This document shows positions 52,979 to 62,226 of a stretch of 64,000 bases of DNA, one piece after another. The position numbers and the translations under genes are program-made. The stretch comes from Acidobacteriaceae bacterium. GTDB taxonomy: Bacteria; Acidobacteriota; Terriglobia; Terriglobales; Acidobacteriaceae. Each line of letters starts with the position of its first letter. Within the stretch, counting starts at the first letter, position 1. The DNA lies in contig JAOAPC010000024.1 in assembly GCA_025462735.1 (NCBI GenBank), positions 496,001 to 560,000 on the forward strand, read 5' to 3'. The notes under the pieces were generated by a model. It ran no database searches. It was not told where the DNA came from and worked only from the letters and a program-made list of their open reading frames with translations.

Positions 52979-54931
52979 TTAGCTTCTCTGCACAGTCTCA
53001 GCGGTACCGGCAGCCGACGACATCAGCTCGCGGCCATCTCCTTCAACACAAACGCGGTGCCAAAGCTCGAGATTAAGAAGGCGCCAGATACGATCGTAAT
53101 GGTCGATACGACCAGCGCGGTGGGCGTCGAATAGCCGCTCGATGGCGGAGCGCTTGAACAGGTTCCGGTCGACACTGCGTGGCTCTAGCAGCAGATCTCG
53201 GATGGCCTGCAATTGTGGCCCTGCAAGCCAGCGGCTCCATGGAGTGGGGAATCCAAGTTTCTTGCGATAAAGAATTGAGTGCGGCAGCAGATCCTGCACG
53301 GCCTTTTTGAGAATTCGTTTTCCAGTAAGTCCGTGCAATTGAAACTGCCGCGGTATGTTGGTGGCGAACTCCACCAGCGGGTGATCGAGGAAAGGCACGC
53401 GACTCTCGATGGACGCCGCCATGCTCATGTTGTCCTGCTTCATAAGCAATTCGACAAGATAAGTCTTAATATCGGTATAAAGAAGGCGTTGCAACATATC
53501 GCCCGACGACTGGTCCCAATACTTGAGAGAACTGTTATAAGGCGCCCCGGGTTCGAATTCAGCAGCTATTTCATCCGACAATAAACCTCGTTGTTCCTGC
53601 TCGCTGAAGGCGCACAGGAAATTATCGAAGTACAACGACGCCCAGGAATTTCCGTCGCGGGCGAGTGGAGTATGCGCTAGTTTTCGTCTAAGCGCAGCGC
53701 TGATCCAGGAGGAGTCCTGGATTGCGTTGCGAATCTGGCCGCGAATCGATCCAGGAACCAGACCGCGGTAATAGCGGTCTAACGAAGCATTTTTCAAAGT
53801 GAATGCATAACGCGCATAACCGCCGAGTGTCTCGTCACTGCCTTCACCCGTAAGCACTACCTTCACGCGCTCGCGCGCCAGTTGGGCCACAAAATATAAG
53901 GGAACACTCGAGGGCCAGGCGATTGGCTCGTCTTCGTGCCAGATGAGACGCGGCAGAGCATCGAAAAACTGTTCGCGACTGACCAGTACTTCATGATGAA
54001 CGGACTTCAGATGTGTAGCGACGACGCGAGCGTAGGGGAGTTCGCTGTAATCGTCTTCCGCGTACCCGACCGAAAATGTCTCCACCGGCCCGCGGAGTTT
54101 GGTCATTATGGCTGCTACCGCGCTCGAATCGACTCCCCCACTAAGGAAAACCCCGAGAGGAACATCGCTCATTAAATGGCTGCTGACCGCCTGCTCCAGA
54201 AGATCGCGGTATCGTTCGATGTAGTAGGTTTCGCTGCGAGGTGAATCTTCGGTGCTAATCGGCAAGTCCCAATAGGGCTCAATGCTCGCGCGCCCGTCCA
54301 GACCTACTTGCATGGTGTGGCCGGGCATTAACTTCAAGATGCCGTCGTAAAAAGTCTCGGCCCCGGAGATATATCCAAAAGCCAAATACTCAGGCAGCAC
54401 TTTGCGATGAAATTTGGGTTCATATCCTTCAGCGAGAACCACTTTGATTTCCGAGCCGAAGACAAGCGACTCAGAGGTCAAACGGTAGTAGAGAGGTTTA
54501 ATACCGAGCCGGTCGCGCGCAATGAACAGGCATTTTTTCTTCGCGTCCCAAATGGCGAAAGCGAACATCCCGCGGAGGTGGCGCACACAGTCGCGGCCAT
54601 ACTCTTCGTAAAGGTGAATGATAGTTTCCGTGTCGCTCTGAGTGCGGTAATGATGCCCGCTTGCCTGCAGGTGCGCGCGCAACGACGCGTGGTTGTAAAT
54701 TTCTCCGTTGAATACGATCCAGGCAGTAGCGTCTTCGTTGCTGATTGGCTGGTGCCCGGTCGCCAGATCGACGATGCTCAATCGCCGCATCCCAAGCCCG
54801 ACCGGGCCGTGTACGTAAAAACCATCGTCGTCCGGACCGCGATGTGCCATGACTGAACACATCTGACGAAGGGTATCGGAATCTACTCTCGCGTCCCTCC
54901 CGAATTGCATTATGCCTGCGATACCGCACAT
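52979..54931 (-). CDS. asnB: Asparagine-synthase-like amidotransferase (second copy)
   Basis: A 650-residue class II amidotransferase with the nucleophile Cys2 (MCGIAGIM) fixing the start. RGPDDDGF, VFNGEIYNH, the pyrophosphatase loop LSGGVDSSAVAA and TGEGSDETLGGYARY are present; the last differs from the usual GDGGDELF by Glu, Ser and Thr substitutions. KLGFPTPWSRWL is the C-terminal block. It is a diverged relative of the gene at 19346 rather than a recent duplicate. In this setting it probably amidates a uronate or an assembly intermediate, although ordinary asparagine synthesis cannot be excluded. Confidence 0.9.
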   Translation of the reverse strand: MCGIAGIMQFGRDARVDSDTLRQMCSVMAHRGPDDDGFYVHGPVGLGMRRLSIVDLATGHQPISNEDATAWIVFNGEIYNHASLRAHLQASGHHYRTQSDTETIIHLYEEYGRDCVRHLRGMFAFAIWDAKKKCLFIARDRLGIKPLYYRLTSESLVFGSEIKVVLAEGYEPKFHRKVLPEYLAFGYISGAETFYDGILKLMPGHTMQVGLDGRASIEPYWDLPISTEDSPRSETYYIERYRDLLEQAVSSHLMSDVPLGVFLSGGVDSSAVAAIMTKLRGPVETFSVGYAEDDYSELPYARVVATHLKSVHHEVLVSREQFFDALPRLIWHEDEPIAWPSSVPLYFVAQLARERVKVVLTGEGSDETLGGYARYAFTLKNASLDRYYRGLVPGSIRGQIRNAIQDSSWISAALRRKLAHTPLARDGNSWASLYFDNFLCAFSEQEQRGLLSDEIAAEFEPGAPYNSSLKYWDQSSGDMLQRLLYTDIKTYLVELLMKQDNMSMAASIESRVPFLDHPLVEFATNIPRQFQLHGLTGKRILKKAVQDLLPHSILYRKKLGFPTPWSRWLAGPQLQAIRDLLLEPRSVDRNLFKRSAIERLFDAHRAGRIDHYDRIWRLLNLELWHRVCVEGDGRELMSSAAGTAETVQRS

Positions 54932-55157
54932 AAGCGCTTAGTCTTGATCTCCCCAGATCAGGCTACAACACTGGCTTGCTACGATCCAGTGCGGCATCTG
55001 AAATCGCGTTACTGGCGGGATCTAATGAGCAGTCTACGCAGGCTGACCAATGTAACCTTCGCGGCCAACACTCGCCTAAGCTAAACTGAATGCTCGACGC
55101 GAAAGCCGTTGAGCTATCAGACTCAGCCCACTGTGCTGAAAGACCCGATCTATCTCT

Positions 55158-55164
55158 GGAGGAG
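55158..55164 (+). promoter_or_regulatory. Strong Shine-Dalgarno site selecting a GTG start
   Basis: GGAGGAG is followed by 6 bases and GTG 55171. It is among the best ribosome sites in the window and places the start of the dehydrogenase 27 codons inside the longest open frame. Confidence 0.7.
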
Positions 55165-55170
55165 CAAAGC

Positions 55171-56490
55171 GTGAGTTCGTCGATCAGTGTTTTTGGACTG
55201 GGTTACGTCGGCTCAGTGACAGCGGCATGTTTTGCGCACATGGGCCATCGCGTGGTTGGTGTGGACGTAAGCCCGGCCAAAGTCGAGATGATGGCGGCGG
55301 GCCGCAGCCCTATCGTCGAAGGGCGCATGAGCGAACTGGTCGCCGAGGCCCATGAAGCTTCCCGGTTGAGCGCCACCACCGACTCCTGCGCCGCCATTCA
55401 ACAATCGGATATTTCGTTTGTTTGCGTGGGCACTCCTAGCTTACGCAGCGGAAAGCTGGACCTGAGTCACGTGGAGCACGTTGCATCCGGAATTGGCGCG
55501 GCCCTAAAACGCAAGGATTCTTATCACGTCGTGGTGCTGCGCAGCACCGTACTGCCGGGAACAACAGAATCGCTGGTCATTCCTGCGGTCGAAAAAGCCA
55601 GCGGCAAGCGAGTCGGGAGTGACTTCGCGGTCTGTTACAACCCGGAATTTATGCGCGAGGCAAGCGCCGTCGCCGATTTTCTGAACCCGCCTTATACCAT
55701 TGTCGGAGCCAGCGATCCCAGCCAGCGAACGCTGATTCGCGAACTCTATAAAAGCGTTCCTGGCCAGTTCTTTGAAACCACTATCCGGGTGGCCGAGATG
55801 GTGAAATATGTTTCCAATGTCTTCCATGCCGTGAAAGTATGCTTTGCCAACGAGATTGGCACCCTATGCAAAGGGATGGGAGTTGACGCTGAGGACGTGA
55901 CCCGGATTTTCACTTCGGACACTAAACTCAATATTTCGCCGGCATATCTTTCTCCCGGCTTTGCGTTTGGGGGATCTTGTCTTCCAAAAGACCTGCGCGC
56001 GCTTACTTATAAAGCCAAAGAATTGGATTTGATGCTGCCCATGCTCGAGTCCATCCTGCCGAGCAACGCAGGTCAACTGGATCGCGCCGTGGACACAGTC
56101 TTACGCGCGAATCGGAGAAAAATTTCCGTGCTCGGGCTCAGCTTTAAAGCCGGCACTGACGATTTGCGGGAGAGTCCTCAGGTCCAACTTGTTAAGCGCC
56201 TGCTGGGCGAAGGCTGCCAGCTCCGTATCTGGGACAAGGATGTTTCGCTCGGCAGGCTGGCGGGCTCGAACCGCCAATACATTGAGGAAGTCATACCCCA
56301 CATAGGGTCCCTGCTCTCCTCGGACTTTGAGGAAGTCGTGCGGAGCGGCGAAGTAGTGATTGTCGGCACCAGGGTCGACAAGGAACAGCTGATCCGATGC
56401 CTTCATCCAGACCAGATCGTCATCGATCTAGTCAATTTAAGCGCGAAGGCACGACCCGACGCCGCCTCCTACGAAGGAATATGCTGGTAA
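55171..56490 (+). CDS. UDP-glucose/GDP-mannose 6-dehydrogenase, AlgD-like
   Basis: A 439-residue enzyme, the expected AlgD size when the GTG start at 55171 is used. The NAD site is ISVFGLGYVGSVTAA (GxGxxG 9-14). FVCVGTPS, VLRSTVLPGTTE, YNPEFMREASAV and VKYVSNVFHAVKVCFANEIG are present, the last with the catalytic Lys. The catalytic Cys is C270 in FGGSCLPKDLRAL, and LSFKAGTDDLRESP closes the UDP-binding domain. AlgD oxidises GDP-mannose to GDP-mannuronate; a UDP-glucose enzyme of this branch would give UDP-glucuronate. Either product points to a uronic-acid polymer. A hairpin at 56557 lies downstream. Confidence 0.92.
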   Translation: MSSSISVFGLGYVGSVTAACFAHMGHRVVGVDVSPAKVEMMAAGRSPIVEGRMSELVAEAHEASRLSATTDSCAAIQQSDISFVCVGTPSLRSGKLDLSHVEHVASGIGAALKRKDSYHVVVLRSTVLPGTTESLVIPAVEKASGKRVGSDFAVCYNPEFMREASAVADFLNPPYTIVGASDPSQRTLIRELYKSVPGQFFETTIRVAEMVKYVSNVFHAVKVCFANEIGTLCKGMGVDAEDVTRIFTSDTKLNISPAYLSPGFAFGGSCLPKDLRALTYKAKELDLMLPMLESILPSNAGQLDRAVDTVLRANRRKISVLGLSFKAGTDDLRESPQVQLVKRLLGEGCQLRIWDKDVSLGRLAGSNRQYIEEVIPHIGSLLSSDFEEVVRSGEVVIVGTRVDKEQLIRCLHPDQIVIDLVNLSAKARPDAASYEGICW

Positions 56491-56556
56491 AACCGGTCAC
56501 CATCCCGCCCGATAGCTTATCCATGACTCCGTAGTGGAATTACTTTAGTAACAACT

Positions 56557-56593
56557 GGAAAATGTTTCGCCTCTTACGAGGCAACAATTTTCC
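56557..56593 (+). terminator. Imperfect hairpin after the AlgD-like gene
   Basis: GGAAAAT...GCCTC, a TTAC loop, then GAGGC...ATTTTCC form a stem of about 15 pairs with one or two bulges, 67 bp after the stop. The U-run after the stem is weak. It may terminate the dehydrogenase transcript or mark the leader of the gene at 56694. Confidence 0.4.
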
Positions 56594-56693
56594 GTTTCTG
56601 ACTCTGACTGTTCCTGCGCAGGAGATTCAGCTTCTCAGAATAATGGGCTTACGCGTCCTGCTTTGGTTGCTCTCTTGCACTTGCTAGTCGCGC

Positions 56694-59033
56694 ATGAACC
56701 CTTCGCGACTAATTACCTCAACCCGTAGCGGAATGTTCGCCATCGTACTCAGCTCACTATTCGCCATGCTCGGCTGTGGCGCCAGCGGCGGATCCAATAA
56801 CGGCACCCCTCCGCCAGCCCTAGTTTCTATTGCAGTCACCGCGCCTAACACAAATCTTATTGTGGGCCAGACCGAGCAATTGGCGGCCACAGGCAAGTAC
56901 AGCGACAAGACAACCAAGGATCTGACGGGGTCAGTGACGTGGAACACTTCTCCCGCAGGACTCGCGACTGTTGCCACAACTGGGATGCTCACGGCACAGT
57001 CGAGCGGCAAGGTTTCAATCACCGCAACCATGAGTTCAGTTAGCGGCTCGTTCAACTTGACAATCGCCCCGAAACTCGTCTCCATCGCGATCACGCCAGC
57101 CAGCGCGACTATCGCCGCGTCCACAAAACAGCAGTTCGTCGCTAAAGGGACCTATAGCGACAACACCACTCAGATCATTACCGGCAGCGTAACCTGGAGT
57201 TCATCGAATACGGCGTTTGCGGCCATTAGCGACACTTCTCCAACCAAAGGACTTGCAACAGGCGTTTCGGGTCCAGGGACCACAACCATTACCGCGACTT
57301 CCGGAGCAATTACGTCTGCGCCAGCCTCACTAACTGTGACTGCGGCAACGGCTACCTCGCTCGCGATCACGCCTAACCCTGCTTCCATGGGCTTGTTCGT
57401 AAGTCAGCAGTTCACGGCCACGGCGCAGTTCTCAGATGGGACGTCTCAGGACATCACCAATGTGGCGACCTGGAGCTCGTCTTCAACGCAGAGCGCCACA
57501 ATCACCGCAAGCGGTCTTGTTACCGCCAAACAGGTGACGCCCCCGAATACACCTGTGACGATTTCAGCTACATTCGAATCCGTTTCTGCCAGCACGCCGC
57601 TAACAATCGACGATCACAATCTCGTTTCGATTGCGATTTCTCTTAATGGCAGTACTGCGCAGGGAAATGGCGTTATTGCGCAGGGGACGAAGGTTCAGCT
57701 CGCCGCCACCGGAACATTTATAGATGGAAGCACCCATAACCTCACGTCACAGGTCGCATGGTCTTCATCAGACACTTCGGGATCGATCATTCAATTCCTT
57801 CCCGGGAGCACAGTGCAGGGTGTCGCGCCCGGTCAGGTGACGATCACGGCCACTCTAACTTCCTCGACGGGCTCGATATCAGGATCGATTCCCTTCCAAG
57901 TGACCAATGCAGCTATCCAAGCCGTCTCGGTGACTCCTTCAAAGGCAACCGTTCCCATCGGGGGGCGCCAGAGCCTTACCGCGACTGGGCAGTTTAGTGA
58001 CGGCACTACCCAGGACATCACCACGAGCGCACAGTGGACTGCATCGCTCGGTGCCGGGAATACCGTAATCGCCACAGTGGGAAGTTCCGGCAGCACTTAT
58101 GGCGTCGCACTCGGACAAAGTCAGGGAACAACCACAATCAGTGCAACTTTTGGCGCCATCACCGGCACGACGCCACTGACAGTGACCGGAGCGACTCTTA
58201 GATCGATTAAAGTGGCCCCAACGCGCTTTTTGCTAGCGCCGGGTTCGACACACCAGTACACGGCCATTGGAACGTGGACCGACGGAAGCACTCAGCCCAT
58301 CAGCCAGAATGTAACCTGGTCCGAGACCGACGTCTCGGGTACCAGCGTCGCCCTGGTTAGCGGCTCGGGTGTGGTGACCGGTTGGTCAGCGGGAACCGCG
58401 ACAGTGACGGCAGTATTCGGCTCGCTAGCTCCTGCGAGTGCGAACGTCGTGGTGGAAGGATCGCCGCTCAGCTGCATCGGGATCACACCTCAAGGCGTGC
58501 CGCCGGCAACCAGCTGTAGTCAGGTAACGCCTCCATCGGTCAGCGTCCCGGAAACCATCCAATTTTCGTTTATCGCGACAGGAATCTTTGCTGACGGCAC
58601 GCCTCTCGATCTGACATCAACAGTGAATTGGACTTCCTCGTCGCCTTCGGCTGCGACGGTCGGGAACGGTTCCGGTAACGGCGGCGTGGCCACTGGAATC
58701 GCTCCTGGAAGCACAACAATTGCCGCTAGTTTTGCGGGCCAGAGTGGCACGGCGATGTTGGCAGTAACGAACGCGACGCTAACTTCGATCGCAGTTACGC
58801 CCATGAACTCGAGCATCACGCTGGGAAACTCACAGCAATTCACGGCAATAGGAAGCTTCACCCCCCCAAGTCCGAACATTACGATTACTAACCAGGTCAC
58901 CTGGAGTTCGTCAGACCCTTCAGTTGCCGTCATCAAATCGTCCGGAGTGGCTGTTAGCGCCAACACCGGCACGACTGCAATCAAAGCAACTTTGGACGGT
59001 GTGAGTGAGACAACGAACCTTACTGTGCAATAG
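56694..59033 (+). CDS. Lipoprotein with eight Big_2-like Ig repeats
   Basis: A 779-residue surface or periplasmic lipoprotein. The signal ends in a lipobox AMLGC (Cys28), followed by a Gly/Ser/Asn-rich linker. The remainder is eight tandem Ig-like (Big_2) units of about 85-105 residues, each opening with a form of VSIAVTPxxxxL, containing QFTATGxFSDGTTQDIT and VTWSSS, and closing with GTTTITATxG and LTV. No catalytic or PEP-CTERM domain is present. Such proteins usually act as adhesins or as stalks displaying other material. It lies between the AlgD-like gene and a DPM1-like GT2; a link with the EPS is only by position. Confidence 0.87.
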   Translation: MNPSRLITSTRSGMFAIVLSSLFAMLGCGASGGSNNGTPPPALVSIAVTAPNTNLIVGQTEQLAATGKYSDKTTKDLTGSVTWNTSPAGLATVATTGMLTAQSSGKVSITATMSSVSGSFNLTIAPKLVSIAITPASATIAASTKQQFVAKGTYSDNTTQIITGSVTWSSSNTAFAAISDTSPTKGLATGVSGPGTTTITATSGAITSAPASLTVTAATATSLAITPNPASMGLFVSQQFTATAQFSDGTSQDITNVATWSSSSTQSATITASGLVTAKQVTPPNTPVTISATFESVSASTPLTIDDHNLVSIAISLNGSTAQGNGVIAQGTKVQLAATGTFIDGSTHNLTSQVAWSSSDTSGSIIQFLPGSTVQGVAPGQVTITATLTSSTGSISGSIPFQVTNAAIQAVSVTPSKATVPIGGRQSLTATGQFSDGTTQDITTSAQWTASLGAGNTVIATVGSSGSTYGVALGQSQGTTTISATFGAITGTTPLTVTGATLRSIKVAPTRFLLAPGSTHQYTAIGTWTDGSTQPISQNVTWSETDVSGTSVALVSGSGVVTGWSAGTATVTAVFGSLAPASANVVVEGSPLSCIGITPQGVPPATSCSQVTPPSVSVPETIQFSFIATGIFADGTPLDLTSTVNWTSSSPSAATVGNGSGNGGVATGIAPGSTTIAASFAGQSGTAMLAVTNATLTSIAVTPMNSSITLGNSQQFTAIGSFTPPSPNITITNQVTWSSSDPSVAVIKSSGVAVSANTGTTAIKATLDGVSETTNLTVQ

Positions 59034-59100
59034 TTGATTGCGCCGCGATGTTGAGGGACTGCCTACCTGCGATCGACCTACAAGCCAGAGGGGCGTCGTG

Positions 59101-59862
59101 CTAACCCTGGACGTGTTCGTGCTTTGCCGAGGGCTCTGTTAAGACCCGGTCACCGGCCGGTCGTGGGCTAACTGGCTCGGTCAGCGAGTACTTCAGAAGA
59201 CACCAAAGAGCCCGCACTCCATCCTTCCACCCGATCTTTTTACCTTCCTCGTAGGTACGGCCCCAATAGCTGATGCCCACCTCGAAGATACGAAGTCGTC
59301 GCTTAGCGATCTTGACCGTTATCTCGGGTTCGAAGCCAAATCGATCCTCCTCGATGGGAATCGACTGGATAACTTCGCGGCGAAAAACCTTGTAGCAGGT
59401 CTCCATGTCGGTGAGATTAATATTCGTCAGGCAATTGGACAGCAGGGTGAGAATCGAATTACCAACAGAATGCCAAAAGTAGAGAACGCGGTGCGGCCCG
59501 CCCCCAAGAAATCGTGAGCCATACACGACATCCGCCTTTCCCTCGAGCAAAGGGCCAATCAGCACAGAATATTCGGCGGGGTCGTATTCGAGGTCAGCGT
59601 CCTGGATGATGACAAAGTCGCCGGTGGCCGCCTGGATTCCGCGCCGCAGAGCGCACCCCTTTCCCATGTTTTGCGGTTGGAGAAGGACTGTGATCTGTGG
59701 GTGCGCGGCCTGTAATTCCTTCAGGATTTCGCGCGAGCCATCCTGCGATCCATCATCCACGCACAGGAGTTCGATTTCCAGCGGAACAGCCAGAACGCGC
59801 TCGACAACCGCACGCAGCGTGCCGCGCTCGTTGTACACGGGCATCACGACTGAAAGTTTCAT
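59101..59862 (-). CDS. Glycosyltransferase family 2, DPM1-like (polyprenyl-phosphate glycosyltransferase)
   Basis: A 253-residue GT-A enzyme begun at ATG 59862 ([20 protein letters not shown]), where the family starts; ATG 59904 would add 14 residues. [30 protein letters not shown], and the metal site [12 protein letters not shown] are followed by [11 protein letters not shown] and the MetGlu-Thr-Cys-TyrLys stretch [11 protein letters not shown]. This is the dolichyl-phosphate-mannose-synthase-like class that loads a sugar onto polyprenyl phosphate. It is a natural donor-maker for the GT39-type enzymes at 46516 and 48260. It converges with the Ig-repeat gene. Confidence 0.9.
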   Translation of the reverse strand: MKLSVVMPVYNERGTLRAVVERVLAVPLEIELLCVDDGSQDGSREILKELQAAHPQITVLLQPQNMGKGCALRRGIQAATGDFVIIQDADLEYDPAEYSVLIGPLLEGKADVVYGSRFLGGGPHRVLYFWHSVGNSILTLLSNCLTNINLTDMETCYKVFRREVIQSIPIEEDRFGFEPEITVKIAKRRLRIFEVGISYWGRTYEEGKKIGWKDGVRALWCLLKYSLTEPVSPRPAGDRVLTEPSAKHEHVQG

Positions 59863-60283
59863 GCCGAATCGCCGACCAAGTAGTGTAGAGGATTCCTCGA
59901 ACATCGCACGGGAATTTCTCCTCCTCTGTTGCCAAACTAACTCACTGGAACCGTTGTGTGTGCAAATCGCTTGCCAGAGCGATGGCAGTGCAGAGTCAAC
60001 TCTTTTTTTGCTAGGGCGAGCTTAATCCGACATCAAACGTTTTGCTGAGACGTGATGTAATGTTAATCTCGCAATCGAATGGGCGAATTGGAACTGCAAG
60101 ATTTGAAGAAGTTACCGCCGGCTACCGTTGGTCGGCTCTCATCGTGGGGTGCGGGATGCTGGCTCGTGGCGGCATACCTCAGCTTTGGAGCGTGGTTGGC
60201 CCACAGTTTTGGCGTGAGATTCTTTCTACTGTCCATTCATCGGCTCCTGGTCAAGTTCTTAGTCAAGGCGTAAACGCTTGCAC
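59863..60283. other. Intergenic region with one candidate small ORF
   Basis: About 420 bp between the divergent GT2 gene (minus) and the membrane glycosyltransferase (plus). The first half shows no gene, repeat or clear promoter. A 64-codon frame at 60079-60273 is listed separately. Confidence 0.5.
60079..60273 (+). CDS. Possible small membrane protein
   Basis: A 64-codon ATG frame ends 10 bp before ATG 60284 of the glycosyltransferase. Residues about 20-42 are hydrophobic (GAGCWLVAAYLSFGAWLAHS), followed by a basic C-terminus, like a single-pass small membrane protein. There is no clear ribosome site and no family match that I recognise. It may be a leader coupled to the next gene or a chance frame. 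Confidence 0.3.
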   Translation: MGELELQDLKKLPPATVGRLSSWGAGCWLVAAYLSFGAWLAHSFGVRFFLLSIHRLLVKFLVKA

Positions 60284-62188
60284 ATGGACGCATTCCTGGC
60301 GGCATTCTTTTTCCTCGCATCCGCCGCTTCGGCATACCTCTGGACCACTCGTCTACCCCTTCCACCAGACCTCGGTGTGCGGGTTCTTTCGTTCCTCATA
60401 TTATGGCAATTGCTGCAATTAGTTCCTGTTCAGCTATTGGCCGCTTTGCAGATCGCCGGGTTAGTTGGACGAGTCACGATCGCCGCCATCGCGGGGCTCC
60501 AGGCAGTTTTGCTCGCAGTCTCCGTTGTCTGGGCAACCACTCACCGGACGGCCCCAGCTAACGCTCCCGGTTGGATCGGTACCCGCCGGGCATTGCCGCC
60601 GTACCTTCTGGCAGCGGCTGTAGTGCTCGTCGGCTCCTATCTAATCTTCGCGATCGATCTCTTCTCATCGTTTCCAAGTGGATCTGATGCAGTTGCTTAC
60701 CACCTGCCAGTTGCGCTCCGTTGGTTGCAGACCGGCTCCCTGGCGATTCCGGTCTCGAAAGCATGGCGTTTTAGTTTGCCAGGCAACGCCGAAATCGGCA
60801 TGATGATACTTCTCGCGACCGGGAAAGAGTCTGCGGTCGTGCTGATTAACTGGACCGCTCTGGCAGTACTGGCGATCTCAACCTATCTGCTCGCGAAACG
60901 TATCAGCCAGGGTAACCGGTTGATTGCGGCGACTACTACTCTGCTGTTGCTCAGTATCCCCATGTTCGAGTTCCAGGCCCTCTCGGCCTACGTCGATCTG
61001 TTTGGGACGGCGTTCCTGGTGGCGGCGTTCACTCTCTTTGTCTACCGGAAACCGAACGGAAGCACTCTCAGGCTAGCGAGCTGTCGATGGCTGGTTTTTC
61101 TCTCTGCGGCAGCTTGTGGGATTAGCCTGGGAACAAAGCCGATCTATGACCTGTATGCAGCGGCATATGCGGTGCTCGTGTTGTTTTCGCTTTATCGTGA
61201 TCGTGACCGAAAACAAACAATGGTCGTCCAGACCGCTCTTCTCGTGGCCGGTCTAGTTCTGCCTTCGGCGTTTTGGTTTGGAAGGGCCACCGCCGCCACC
61301 GGTAATCCCGTATTCCCCATGCGAGTAGCGGTTGGTAACCATGTTGTTCTTGCCGGCTATGCTTCTTCACAGATCACGAACCCCGATTTTGACCTGAACT
61401 TCGTGCGCAGCCGGGCAGAATGGCTTATTTATCCGTGGACCGAATGGAAGCGAGACCCAGGGTACTTAATGATTCCTTACGGAGAAGGCAGCGGAGTCGG
61501 CGCGGTGTTTACGAGCCTCGTTCCCGTCGGGCTCCTCTTCCTTCTTTTTCGCGCTTTCAGGGAATTTGGGCGAAATTCTGCTGACTCAATGCTCTTGCTG
61601 GCGCTAGTGCTGTCACTGCTGGCGTGGTGGTTTTTTTTATCACGAGTTCCGCGTTTCGCTCTGCCCATTGTCGTGCTGGCCTGCGTCCTTACTGCGCCGC
61701 TCATCGAATTGCTACAAAGGCATCAAGAGCGGCCATTCGCGTTTTTATTTCTCGTTTCGCTGCTTATCACGTGCACAATTTCAAGCTTCGTGCCCTTTCA
61801 TATGCTCGTGAGTCGGCTCCGGAGTGGCCGTTGGGCAAGGTCGGACTTCTATTCATACCCGCGATTGCTGGATCAGCTGCCTGCGGGAAGCTGCGTAATG
61901 AACTACACCCAGTTAGAAGAGAAGAACTTCGCATTGGCCGGAAAAGGCTTGCGGAATTGCGTGGTGCCCGCTTTTGAGATACCCAGTCCGATCACGCGAG
62001 AGTTCTTGCAGCAGCACCATGTAGACTTCGTCGCCGAGATCGTTCCCCACCATGAGGAAACACTGGCCCATCCTGCTAGCGCTGGGATGTCGCTGGTGAG
62101 CGATCAGCTAGTGAAGTCGGGAGAAGACAACATTCAATGGCGCGTTTGGAAGGTGGAACAGTCCCATCCCGAGCCGGCAGGCCGATGA
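60284..62188 (+). CDS. Large multi-TM protein, GT-C-type glycosyltransferase-like
   Basis: About 634 residues with roughly twelve membrane helices. SSFPSGSDAVAYHLPVALRW lies in the first large periplasmic loop, with an Asp-xx-Val-xx-Tyr-His-Leu-Pro arrangement as in some GT-C enzymes, but the GT39 Asp-Glu pair is not obvious. A C-terminal soluble segment (about 530-634) has NYTQLEEKNFALAGKGLRN and ends in EQSHPEPAGR. I prefer ATG 60284 over TTG 60278, which has no ribosome site. It is likely another periplasmic-facing sugar transferase, but this is an inference from topology and location. Confidence 0.7.
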   Translation: MDAFLAAFFFLASAASAYLWTTRLPLPPDLGVRVLSFLILWQLLQLVPVQLLAALQIAGLVGRVTIAAIAGLQAVLLAVSVVWATTHRTAPANAPGWIGTRRALPPYLLAAAVVLVGSYLIFAIDLFSSFPSGSDAVAYHLPVALRWLQTGSLAIPVSKAWRFSLPGNAEIGMMILLATGKESAVVLINWTALAVLAISTYLLAKRISQGNRLIAATTTLLLLSIPMFEFQALSAYVDLFGTAFLVAAFTLFVYRKPNGSTLRLASCRWLVFLSAAACGISLGTKPIYDLYAAAYAVLVLFSLYRDRDRKQTMVVQTALLVAGLVLPSAFWFGRATAATGNPVFPMRVAVGNHVVLAGYASSQITNPDFDLNFVRSRAEWLIYPWTEWKRDPGYLMIPYGEGSGVGAVFTSLVPVGLLFLLFRAFREFGRNSADSMLLLALVLSLLAWWFFLSRVPRFALPIVVLACVLTAPLIELLQRHQERPFAFLFLVSLLITCTISSFVPFHMLVSRLRSGRWARSDFYSYPRLLDQLPAGSCVMNYTQLEEKNFALAGKGLRNCVVPAFEIPSPITREFLQQHHVDFVAEIVPHHEETLAHPASAGMSLVSDQLVKSGEDNIQWRVWKVEQSHPEPAGR

Positions 62189-62226
62189 GCCGTCCCGGCC
62201 ACGAGGCTGCCCGGAAACACGGATTC

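Noticed and set aside
52865-53134. 89-codon plus-strand frame
   Set aside because: It overlaps the second amidotransferase in antisense and has no domain.
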